51,922 bases of DNA from SAR202 cluster bacterium (GTDB taxonomy: Bacteria; Chloroflexota; Dehalococcoidia; SAR202; GCA-002694895), in the NCBI GenBank assembly GCA_009391605.1, contig VFGQ01000003.1, forward strand, positions 1 through 51,922. The letters run 5' to 3'. Numbering within the stretch: the stretch's first letter is position 1; each line of letters opens with the position of its first letter. The position numbers and the translations under genes are program-made. The notes below the pieces were generated by a model, which saw only the letters and a list, made by a program, of their open reading frames with translations, had not been told where the DNA came from and did no database searches. This document shows, in pieces, positions 45,083 to 51,922 of this stretch.

Positions 45083-45463
45083 ATGAAAATAGAAATAAAA
45101 ATTTTAGATATAAATATTCTTTGCAATCTAAGAGACAATTTTACTGCAGAGAAAATCGCATCAATTTTACCGTTAAAATCAAATATAAATGTCTGGGGTG
45201 ATGAAATTTATTTTCCTGTCGAAAGTATCAATGTGGAATTAGAAGATGACGCTAAAGATGTTATGGAATTAGGAGAGATTGCTTTCTGGATTCAGGGCAA
45301 TTCAATTGCTATAGGTTTTGGTGTTACTCCAGTTAGTGTGGGAGATGAAATAAGGTTGATTAATGATGCAAATGTGTGGGCTGATGCTGAAGATCAAAGT
45401 CAATTATTGAAATTAAAGAATATACCTCAAAATACTCAAATAGAAATTAGTCTTTTAAATTAA
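45083..45463 (+). CDS. Cyclophilin-like domain protein (TM1367-like)
   Basis: The 126-residue protein matches the small cyclophilin-like family: an early beta region with ILPLKSNINVWGDEIYF, then DVMELGEIAFWIQGNSIAIGFGVTPVS near residues 66-92. These proteins have a cyclophilin barrel but lack the isomerase residues, and their role is unknown. No Shine-Dalgarno is visible before the ATG. Its last 17 bases overlap the convergent epimerase gene. Confidence 0.75.
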   Translation: MKIEIKILDINILCNLRDNFTAEKIASILPLKSNINVWGDEIYFPVESINVELEDDAKDVMELGEIAFWIQGNSIAIGFGVTPVSVGDEIRLINDANVWADAEDQSQLLKLKNIPQNTQIEISLLN

Positions 45464-46421
45464 TCGAAGATATAAAATCTAAATTATCTAAAAACCATTT
45501 ACCAGTTTCTTTGACACCTTGTTCAATATTATATTTAGGTTGCCAGTTTAATATTTTTGAAATTTTAGTTATATCTGCAAGGCTATGTTCTACATCAGAA
45601 GGGTCTCTTGGGATATTTTGAATAATAGCTTTCTTTTCCAACAATGATTCTATAATTTTCACAAGGTTATCTAAAGTGGTTGCACTACCTCCACCTACAT
45701 TAAATATTTCATAACCATTAAGCTTGGTAGAAGCAATAAGTGCATCTGAAACATCGGTTACATATGTATAATCTCTGCTAGATTTACCATCCCCGTAAAT
45801 AGTAATAGGTTTATTTTCTAATATTAATTTTATAAATTTAAATATAACCATATCCGGTCTCCCGAACGGGCCGTATACTGTAAAAAATCTAAGAATTGCT
45901 GTATTTATACCATAATGATAGTGATAGTTGTATGATAATAATTCTGCTGAAATTTTTGATGCTGCATAAGGTGATAAGGGATTAGATGTTGGAATTGTTT
46001 CATTTGTTGGGAGAGTTTTATTATCTCCATATACACTTGAAGTAGATGCGAGTGTGAAATTTTTGATGCTAGATATTTTACATAGCTCTAAAAGATTTAA
46101 TGTAGCAGTCACGTTATTTTCCTGATATGCCCATGGATCAGATAAGCTTGTTCTGACTCCTGCATATGCAGCTAAATGTATAACTGCATCTATCTTATTT
46201 TCATTTTGTAAATTTAAAACATCAGATTTATTTGTTAAATCTGTATTATAAAAATTAAAATTTTCATGCTTTGAAAGTTCTTTTAATCTAGCATTTTTTA
46301 AATTTATGTCATAGAAATCATTTATATTATCGATCCCTATGATTTCATTATTGTTTTCAAGTAATCTTTTAGCTGTGTGATATCCTATAAAACCAGCTGC
46401 GCCTGTAATGAGATATTTCAT
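45447..46421 (-). CDS. NAD-dependent sugar-nucleotide epimerase/dehydratase (UDP-glucuronate epimerase-like)
   Basis: The 324-residue extended short-chain dehydrogenase begins MKYLITGAAGFIGYHTAKRL, with the NAD loop GAAGFIG, ASTSSVYG (catalytic Ser/Thr) and SPYAASK (catalytic Tyr and Lys). IGIDNINDFYDINLKNARLKEL is typical of UDP-glucuronate 4-epimerases. It probably makes UDP-galacturonate for surface polysaccharide, though other UDP-sugars cannot be ruled out. It follows the enolase-superfamily gene after 20 bases on the same strand. Confidence 0.83.
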   Translation of the reverse strand: MKYLITGAAGFIGYHTAKRLLENNNEIIGIDNINDFYDINLKNARLKELSKHENFNFYNTDLTNKSDVLNLQNENKIDAVIHLAAYAGVRTSLSDPWAYQENNVTATLNLLELCKISSIKNFTLASTSSVYGDNKTLPTNETIPTSNPLSPYAASKISAELLSYNYHYHYGINTAILRFFTVYGPFGRPDMVIFKFIKLILENKPITIYGDGKSSRDYTYVTDVSDALIASTKLNGYEIFNVGGGSATTLDNLVKIIESLLEKKAIIQNIPRDPSDVEHSLADITKISKILNWQPKYNIEQGVKETGKWFLDNLDFISSINLKD

Positions 46422-46441
46422 TTATATTTTTTGTTTATTAT

Positions 46442-47485
46442 TTATTTTAATCCTAATCCATGTCCTTTTGGAACATTTATTTTACCATTATGTATTTCTG
46501 GCAATGAATTAAAAAAATTAAAATTAAAATTATTTGGAACCCAGGGAATTTCAATCCATCTTGACATAGGGGATGCAAAAGCCCAATGAATTGATGCATA
46601 TAATGATGGGCCAATACTAAAATTATGAGGACAAAGAGCAACATTATATAATTCAGTTAATCCAGTAATATGTTTAGCAGCAGTTATTCCGCCGATTTTA
46701 GTTATTTCTGGCTGCAAATAAGTTACTGTCTTGTTATCAAGAAGTCTTTTAAAATCATTAATTGAGTATTCGTTTTCTCCTGCTGCTATTGGTATTTTTG
46801 TTTTGATTCCTATTTCTTTTATTGCATTATGATCACGCATTGGACGTACAGGTTCTTCAAACCATGTTATATTGTATCTCGCCATTTCTTTCCCTGCTTC
46901 CAGGGCTTCAGTTAGATTATAATGCCCATTAACGTCTACCATTATTTTTAATGATTCACCAAATTCCTCTCGGAGTATTGAAACATATTTTGTTTCAATT
47001 TCATGAAGTTTGACAGCATTAATCCCACTTTCAATCGCACGTTTTGTTTCATTAATTACTAATTTGGTATCTCTTAAAGGTGGGAGGCTAGCATAGCAAG
47101 GAAGAGAATCGTGAACAGCACCACCCAGCATTTGCATGACTGATATTTTATTAGTTTTCCCAAAAAGATCCCACAGTGCTATATCAATTCCTGACAACCC
47201 CATTAGATATATTCCTTGATCACCATACCGGTATCCGTAATCCAATAAATCAAACCAATGTTTTTCAATTTCATCCGGGTTTTTCCCTATTAGTCTAGGA
47301 GCAAGTATATTTTCGATTACACTAGCTATTGGTAGTGCAGTTTTACCAGGATTATCATTGTCAGGAATACCCCACCAAGCTTCACCAATTCCAAATTCTC
47401 CATTATCAGATATGATTTTCACTATAACCTGATTTTTAGATTTGCTTGAGATTATATTTACTTTGATATCTGAAATTTTTCTCAT
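46442..47485 (-). CDS. Mandelate racemase/muconate lactonizing enzyme family (enolase superfamily)
   Basis: From the ATG at 47485 the protein has 347 residues: an N-terminal capping domain (to about 125) and a barrel with metal ligands in IMVDVNGHYN, WFEEPVRP and AAGENEY, the Asp/Glu/Glu set of the superfamily. The base after strand two is in VKLHEIE, and a His appears in LCPHNFS. The MR group usually dehydrates sugar acids. The frame runs open 35 codons further upstream, but that part overlaps the ABC ATPase gene and is not conserved fold. An FAH-family enzyme elsewhere in the window could take the 2-keto-3-deoxy product. Confidence 0.88.
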   Translation of the reverse strand: MRKISDIKVNIISSKSKNQVIVKIISDNGEFGIGEAWWGIPDNDNPGKTALPIASVIENILAPRLIGKNPDEIEKHWFDLLDYGYRYGDQGIYLMGLSGIDIALWDLFGKTNKISVMQMLGGAVHDSLPCYASLPPLRDTKLVINETKRAIESGINAVKLHEIETKYVSILREEFGESLKIMVDVNGHYNLTEALEAGKEMARYNITWFEEPVRPMRDHNAIKEIGIKTKIPIAAGENEYSINDFKRLLDNKTVTYLQPEITKIGGITAAKHITGLTELYNVALCPHNFSIGPSLYASIHWAFASPMSRWIEIPWVPNNFNFNFFNSLPEIHNGKINVPKGHGLGLK

Positions 47486-47507
47486 AGATACATTGAAGAT
47501 AAAAGAA

Positions 47508-48266
47508 TTATAAGATTTGTGATAGAAATAATTTTGTTCTTTCTTCTTTAGGATTGGAAAATATTTGATTTCCTGTACCTTCCTCAACAATTAATCCTTC
47601 ATCAAAAAATAAGAAACGATCAGCTACTTCTTTTGCAAATCCCATTTCATGGGTAACACATATCATGGTCATACCTGATTCTGCAAGTTCAGTCATCACT
47701 TCTAATACTTCTTTGATCATTTCTGGATCTAAAGCAGATGTTGGTTCATCAAATAACATGATTTTAGGTTCCATAGCTAATGCCCTTGCAATTGCTAGTC
47801 TTTGTTGTTGGCCTCCTGATAATTGACTTGGGAATTTATTTGCTTGTTCTGGAATTCCAACTCTTTGTAACAGATTCATTGCTATTTCATCAGCATCTGT
47901 ACGTTTTAATCCTTTTACTTTTTGCGGTGCTATTGTGATATTTCTTAAAACTGATAAATGAGGGAATAAATTAAATTGTTGAAAAACCATACCAACATTA
48001 GATCTTACATGTTGAAGGTTTTTGACATCATCATTTAGTTCAATTCCATCTACTATAATTTGCCCAGAATCATGAGGTTCAAGTCTATTTATTGTTCTAA
48101 TAAAAGTTGATTTACCTGATCCGGATGGTCCAAATATAACTACAACTTCTTTTTCATATATTTTAGAAGTAATTCCTTTTAGAGCCTGAAATTTACCAAA
48201 AGATTTTGTTACTTTATCTGTTAATATGATTTCTTTTCCTATTTGTTTTTTTGCTTTTTTTTGCAT
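47508..48266 (-). CDS. aapP: Amino-acid ABC transporter ATP-binding protein
   Basis: The 252-residue ATPase has Walker [19 protein letters not shown] (about 46-63), Q-loop [15 protein letters not shown], signature [16 protein letters not shown], Walker [16 protein letters not shown] and switch CVTHEMGFA. This is the polar amino-acid (GlnQ/AapP) branch. AGGAGG lies just upstream of the ATG. It is the fourth gene of an aapJQMP-type operon, 17 bases after the second permease. Confidence 0.94.
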   Translation of the reverse strand: MQKKAKKQIGKEIILTDKVTKSFGKFQALKGITSKIYEKEVVVIFGPSGSGKSTFIRTINRLEPHDSGQIIVDGIELNDDVKNLQHVRSNVGMVFQQFNLFPHLSVLRNITIAPQKVKGLKRTDADEIAMNLLQRVGIPEQANKFPSQLSGGQQQRLAIARALAMEPKIMLFDEPTSALDPEMIKEVLEVMTELAESGMTMICVTHEMGFAKEVADRFLFFDEGLIVEEGTGNQIFSNPKEERTKLFLSQIL

Positions 48267-48283
48267 TTAATCCTCCTTATAAA

Positions 48284-49447
48284 TTATCTGCTACCAATTC
48301 CTAAAGATTTTTCTACTTTTGTACTTAGAGTAGATAAAGAAATTGAAACACTCCAAAACAAAAATGCAACTACACAAAGAGCTTCTAATGCTTTGCCAAA
48401 AAATTCAGGGTCTTGTTCTGGGATTATTCTTCCTACTTGTAATAAATCTGTTAAGGCAAGGATGAATACTAAAGATGTATCTTTAAATACACCTATAAAT
48501 GTACTAATCAATGCTGGTATTACTACCCTTATTGCTTGAGGAAGAATGATTAATGAAATTTTAGTTCTATAATTCAGATTCAAGCTATCGGCAGCTTCAA
48601 TTTGACCTTTAGGAATTGATTGTAATCCGCCTCGAATAACTTCAGCTGTATATGCACTAGTAAAAGCTGATAGTATTATCATTGCTCTAATTACAACACT
48701 TATTTCATTAAGTCCCCAAAATGTTGGAAGGAATTTGGGTAATACAAACCAAGCAAGCAGTAACCATGCTACAAGGGGGGCACCCCTGATAGTCTCTATA
48801 TAAATTGTACATACGATTTTAATTACAGGTAGCGAGCTTGCTCTTCCTAATGCAAACATAATTCCTAGAGGGAAACCAAAGCCAATTGCTATGAAAGCTA
48901 AAATTATATTTAATAGAAATCCTCCCCATAAATTTGGGCTTGGACCATCGCCGATAAGTAATAGTGTAAATATAATTGGAAGAAGTAAAAACCATAAAGT
49001 TTTTAGCATGCTTTGGAAATATTTTTGATAAGAACTTCTATAAACGAAGTATGCAACAGCAAAACTTGTAATGCAGATTATTAATGAAATGATAACGTAT
49101 AAAATTGTTGATGATGTGGTGAAAATTAAACAAATTATTAAAGTGATAAATGATATAAAAAATAAATCTCGTTTTGAAGGAGATCCCCATGAATTAATTG
49201 AAGAAAAGATTAAGAAAGATGTTATCCATAGTATTGACCAAACTCTCCATTCATGTTCTGCAGGCATTCTGCCAATTAAAAGTAGTCGTCTATTAACAGT
49301 AACTACTTCCCATTCTGAGGTAGAGATAAATCCTATAATATTATTAATAAGAAAAAGAAATATTAATGCACTTAGAATTGTTACTAAACTATTAAATACT
49401 GATCCGAAGAATGTGTTAAAGATCCATTTGATTGAATTGTTATTCAT
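48284..49447 (-). CDS. aapM: Amino-acid ABC transporter permease (AapM-like)
   Basis: The 387-residue membrane protein has a hydrophobic N-terminal half and a C-terminal permease domain with the HAAA-family loop AADSLNLNYRTKISLIILPQA (about 285) and FKDTSLVFILALTDLL. It pairs with AapQ to form the channel. The long N-terminal extension is typical of AapM/BztC. The ATG overlaps the aapQ stop by one base. Confidence 0.9.
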   Translation of the reverse strand: MNNNSIKWIFNTFFGSVFNSLVTILSALIFLFLINNIIGFISTSEWEVVTVNRRLLLIGRMPAEHEWRVWSILWITSFLIFSSINSWGSPSKRDLFFISFITLIICLIFTTSSTILYVIISLIICITSFAVAYFVYRSSYQKYFQSMLKTLWFLLLPIIFTLLLIGDGPSPNLWGGFLLNIILAFIAIGFGFPLGIMFALGRASSLPVIKIVCTIYIETIRGAPLVAWLLLAWFVLPKFLPTFWGLNEISVVIRAMIILSAFTSAYTAEVIRGGLQSIPKGQIEAADSLNLNYRTKISLIILPQAIRVVIPALISTFIGVFKDTSLVFILALTDLLQVGRIIPEQDPEFFGKALEALCVVAFLFWSVSISLSTLSTKVEKSLGIGSR

Positions 49448-50637
49448 TATGTTCCAATCCTTGTTACTCTACGATTTATCACATTCATAAACAGTGATAT
49501 AACTAAACTAAGAATTAGATATGTAGATAAAATTAAGAAAAATACAGGTAGTGCACGTCCAGAGTTATTCATTATTGTTCTTGAAACCATAAATAATTCC
49601 GGATAAGCAATAACTACAGATAGACTTGAATTTTTTGTTAAATTTAAGTATTGGTTTGTTAAAGGTGGAATGATAGAACGCAAAGCTTGAGGGAGAACAA
49701 TTAAAGTCATTATTTGATAATTACTTAATCCAAGAGCTTGAGCAGCTTCAGTTTGCCCTTTTGATAAAGATTGGATACTTCCTCGAACAATTTCAGTTAT
49801 AAATGTGCCAGTATACATTACAAGTGCAAATAAAATTGCTCCAAATTCAGGAGTAAATTCAAATCCACCTGATTGTATAAATGTTCCATTATCATTTTGA
49901 TAAAGACTGGGAAGATCTAAATTGAATGGTTTTTGTAATATAAAATATGTGGTAATAGTAATAGTAAAAAATAACAATATACCGAGTAAATTACCATTGA
50001 ATTTCAAATTAAAAAATTTGATGCTTTTACCTTCATGATCCTCTCTTTTATTTATTATGTAACTTACAATCAAAGATAAAATTACAGCAATTATGATAAT
50101 TGTTATCCAAATGTTTCCATTATCACTAGGTGATGCATTAGGCAGTAGAATTCCTCTATTTGATATCACTAAAGCATTTCCAAAAGTAAATGCTTCAGAA
50201 ATTCTTGGAAGTTTAAGGAAAATTATTTGCCAAAAAATAATTTGAATTAATAAAGGGGTATTTCTTAAAATTTCTACATACAGATATGAAATAGTTGAAA
50301 ATAATATGTTTTTGGATAATCTTGCGACACCCATTATAGTTCCAAGAAGAGTAGCAAATATTATTGCAACTATACAAATTCTGACAGTATTTATTACTCC
50401 GGTAAAATAAGAAATCCATCTACTGTCATTGCTTGTATAATCAATGATAAATGTATGACTTATTCCAAATCCAGCTCTGCTGTCAAAGTGACTTAATGTC
50501 ATATCTAAAAGAAGAGCTTTTGTAAATAAATAATAAATAAAAAGGATAACAAATATCAGGAAAAAGAATTGAATTAACAGATTTCTGTTTTTTTGTGATC
50601 TGCTCCATATATATAATTTATTTACAAATAAATCCAT
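49447..50637 (-). CDS. aapQ: Amino-acid ABC transporter permease (AapQ-like)
   Basis: The 396-residue permease has YVEILRNTPLLIQIIFWQ (about 137), the EAA-type segment AAQALGLSNYQIMTLIVLPQAL (region only, about 305) and LTKNSSLSVVIAYPELF. An insertion between the early spans (about 170-240) is characteristic of AapQ/BztB. It follows the binding-protein gene across an 82-base gap with a strong hairpin. Confidence 0.92.
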   Translation of the reverse strand: MDLFVNKLYIWSRSQKNRNLLIQFFFLIFVILFIYYLFTKALLLDMTLSHFDSRAGFGISHTFIIDYTSNDSRWISYFTGVINTVRICIVAIIFATLLGTIMGVARLSKNILFSTISYLYVEILRNTPLLIQIIFWQIIFLKLPRISEAFTFGNALVISNRGILLPNASPSDNGNIWITIIIIAVILSLIVSYIINKREDHEGKSIKFFNLKFNGNLLGILLFFTITITTYFILQKPFNLDLPSLYQNDNGTFIQSGGFEFTPEFGAILFALVMYTGTFITEIVRGSIQSLSKGQTEAAQALGLSNYQIMTLIVLPQALRSIIPPLTNQYLNLTKNSSLSVVIAYPELFMVSRTIMNNSGRALPVFFLILSTYLILSLVISLFMNVINRRVTRIGT

Positions 50638-50662
50638 GATTTAAATATATCATATAAAAATA

Positions 50663-50689
50663 ATATGCCGGGCTAAATGCCCGGCATAT
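50663..50689 (-). terminator. Intra-operon hairpin between aapJ and aapQ
   Basis: ATATGCCGGGC (50663-50673) pairs perfectly with GCCCGGCATAT (50679-50689) around a 5-base loop. On the minus strand it is followed by TATTTTTA (starting at 50662). This position, after the binding-protein gene and before the permeases, is where partial terminators or mRNA stabilisers commonly set a higher binding-protein level. Confidence 0.75.
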
Positions 50690-50719
50690 AAATTAATTAA
50701 ACTTGGTTTTTGGTTTAAT

Positions 50720-51823
50720 TTATCGGAATGGAGGTGCGTAAATTAGACCACCATTAGTCCATAAAGCATTTAATGATCCACTTCTTGTTAATCCTAGAGG
50801 TGTTAAATGTCTTTCGTAAATTTCACCATAATTACCAACAGCTGAAATTGCATTTTGGATAAATGTAGGATCTACTCCAAAACTAAAGTCTGCAACTTTT
50901 CCATCACCGAACGCAACACCTAGAAGTCGAGCCATTCCTGGATCGGTAGGGTTTGCAGCCATAGAAGAAACATTTGCACTTGTTATTCCACTTTCTTCAG
51001 CCTGTATAAGCCCAAATACAACCCATTGAACAACATCATAAAAATTACTGTCATTGTCCCTGGTTAATGGTCCTAAAGGTTCTTTTGAAAGTGTCTCAGC
51101 TAAAACTACTAATGAATCTGGTCCACCAGCTGAAGCTGGGAATTCTGCTCTTTTTGATGCAAGCCCAGATTTATCTGTGGTCCAACCATCACAACGCTTT
51201 TCTTCAAAAGCTGCTTGTAATGGATCATTTGTTTCGAATGTAAGTGGAGTGTAGTCTAATCCGGCAGAAGTAAATCTATCATCAAGGTTTAACTCAGTAG
51301 TTGTTCCTTGTAATACACAAACAGTTGAGCCATTCATGTCTTCAATAGTTTTATATCCACTGTCTGCATATACCATCATTCCTTGTCCATCATAGAAAGT
51401 TGTAGCTGTAAAATCATTCCCTAAATCACGATCTCTGCTAGCAGTCCATGTTGTATTTCTTACCAACATATCAATTTCTCCAGAGCTTAAAGCTTCGAAT
51501 CTAGCTGATGCTGTTAATGGAACATATTCTACTTTGCTTGCATCGCCTAAAATTGCAGCTGCAACAGCTTTACAGTAATCAATATCAAAACCTTCAAATG
51601 TTCCACCGGAAGTAAGTACTCCGAATCCTGTGAGATTATCATTCACGCCACATTTTAATGTTCCACGATCTTGAACTGTTTTTAAAGTAGATTTTGCTTC
51701 AACCATAACTTCTTTTATTACTTCTACTTCTTTAGTTATTGTCTCAGTTTCAGCACTGCATGCAACAAATATTGCAAGTGACATTACTGATAGAAATAGA
51801 AAGCTTAACTTGAGTTTAGTCAT
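50720..51823 (-). CDS. aapJ: General L-amino-acid ABC transporter binding lipoprotein (AapJ-like)
   Basis: The 367-residue protein has a signal peptide ending IFVAC (C22; Phe at -3 makes the lipobox imperfect), a short coiled Glu/Lys/Val stretch, then the AapJ/BztA domain: TVQDRGTLKCGVNDNLTGFG, GFDIDYCKAVAAA, RFEALSSGEIDML and RNTTWTASRDRDLG. It binds a broad set of polar L-amino acids in known members. AAGGAG is 7 bases before the ATG. A SAM-I-like RNA element lies directly upstream, so sulfur amino acids may be the preferred cargo here; that is an inference. Confidence 0.93.
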   Translation of the reverse strand: MTKLKLSFLFLSVMSLAIFVACSAETETITKEVEVIKEVMVEAKSTLKTVQDRGTLKCGVNDNLTGFGVLTSGGTFEGFDIDYCKAVAAAILGDASKVEYVPLTASARFEALSSGEIDMLVRNTTWTASRDRDLGNDFTATTFYDGQGMMVYADSGYKTIEDMNGSTVCVLQGTTTELNLDDRFTSAGLDYTPLTFETNDPLQAAFEEKRCDGWTTDKSGLASKRAEFPASAGGPDSLVVLAETLSKEPLGPLTRDNDSNFYDVVQWVVFGLIQAEESGITSANVSSMAANPTDPGMARLLGVAFGDGKVADFSFGVDPTFIQNAISAVGNYGEIYERHLTPLGLTRSGSLNALWTNGGLIYAPPFR

Positions 51824-51852
51824 AAGTTTCTCCTTATAAATTATAATTTTTC

Positions 51853-51922
51853 CCTCTTTGTCTTATGACCACGTAGTTAGCACCTTAAAAGGTAGAAGGT
51901 TGCTGAGCAAAATTGCTTCTCT
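51853..51922 (-). promoter_or_regulatory. 3' portion of a SAM-I-class riboswitch (cut by window edge)
   Basis: On the minus strand the segment starts AGAGAAGCAATTTTGCTCAG and continues CAACC, a short hairpin (CCTTCTACCTTTTAAGG), TGCTAACTACG, and TCATAAGAC. The pair CAGCAACC ... AAGGTGCTAA with a closing ATAAGA is the conserved core of the SAM-I riboswitch from P3 to P1. The usual TTCC after GGTGCTAA is replaced by CTAC, so it may be a variant. The 5' half (P1, P2, GGAGGGA-type loop) is outside the window. No terminator follows before the AAGGAG site, suggesting translational control. Confidence 0.6.

Noticed and set aside
47486..47590. 35-residue N-terminal extension of the enolase-superfamily protein
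   Set aside because: It overlaps the aapP coding region, is Lys/Phe/Tyr-rich and is not part of the capping domain, which begins at the Met at 47485.
49071..49490. 139-residue plus-strand frame within the aapM/aapQ permease genes
   Set aside because: It lies opposite clear permease sequence, and its Ile/Lys-rich translation looks like a complement of hydrophobic codons.

Overview
This 51.9-kb window is a gene-dense, low-GC bacterial chromosome segment (about 30% GC by eye) with mostly housekeeping and nutrient-uptake genes. No rRNA, tRNA, insertion sequence, phage or CRISPR array was seen. The best guess for the host is an aerobic, streamlined, probably aquatic member of the Chloroflexota (Dehalococcoidia/SAR202-like). 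This is inferred from a transcriptional T-box leader on ileS, an unusual IleRS with HHAW/HKSQ in place of HIGH/KMSKS, a hydantoinase-DUF917 pair, an enolase-superfamily sugar-acid enzyme, paired acyl-CoA dehydrogenases, and lipoprotein binding proteins. Marker-gene phylogeny was not possible here, so the assignment is tentative. Genes are packed tightly, and convergent neighbours often overlap by a few bases.

Layout. 1-4.3 kb: start of pyrG (minus), an FAH-family enzyme, a C26 glutamine-amidotransferase-like hydrolase, rho and a metallo-beta-lactamase-fold hydrolase. 4.3-7.4 kb: a promoter, a cobalamin riboswitch and a btuFCD-type vitamin B12 importer. 7.5-10.1 kb: folC and fabF. 10.1-12.4 kb (minus): obg-nadD-pyrE. 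12.4-12.56 kb: an AT-rich divergent gap with a perfect DnaA box, where strand composition flips; this is a candidate replication origin. 12.6-14.9 kb: an MscS channel and an MFS transporter. 14.9-17.2 kb (minus): two acyl-CoA dehydrogenases that look like complementary subunits. 17.3-24.8 kb (plus): serine hydrolase, CapA-like protein, zinc alcohol dehydrogenase, dnaA, histidine phosphatase, lysS. 24.8-28.4 kb (minus): ileS with its T-box leader. 28.4-33.3 kb (minus): DUF2339 membrane protein, DUF917 and a hydantoinase-like protein. 33.4-38.0 kb (plus): pstSCAB-phoU plus a small ABM-like protein. 38.1-39.7 kb (minus): hydroxyacid-oxoacid transhydrogenase-like enzyme and a 74-residue duplicated mini-protein. 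39.9-45.5 kb: zinc-ribbon membrane protein, coaX, FAD oxidoreductase, GGCT-like protein, lipoprotein esterase, ctaB and a cyclophilin-like protein. 45.4-51.8 kb (minus): a general amino-acid ABC transporter (aapJQMP), an enolase-superfamily enzyme and a sugar-nucleotide epimerase, preceded at the right edge by what looks like the 3' part of a SAM-I-class riboswitch.

How it fits together. The cell imports cobalamin, phosphate and amino acids through ABC systems. Three of the leaders read small molecules or tRNA (cobalamin, uncharged tRNA-Ile, probably SAM). Acyl-CoA dehydrogenases, the enolase-superfamily and FAH enzymes, and the hydantoinase pair suggest use of acyl, sugar-acid and cyclic-amide compounds. 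CtaB implies heme O/A oxidases and aerobic respiration. The points most worth following are the candidate origin, the SAM-like leader on an amino-acid transporter, the perfectly duplicated mini-protein, the DUF917 gene with no ordinary start codon, and an Obg with degenerate GTP-binding motifs.
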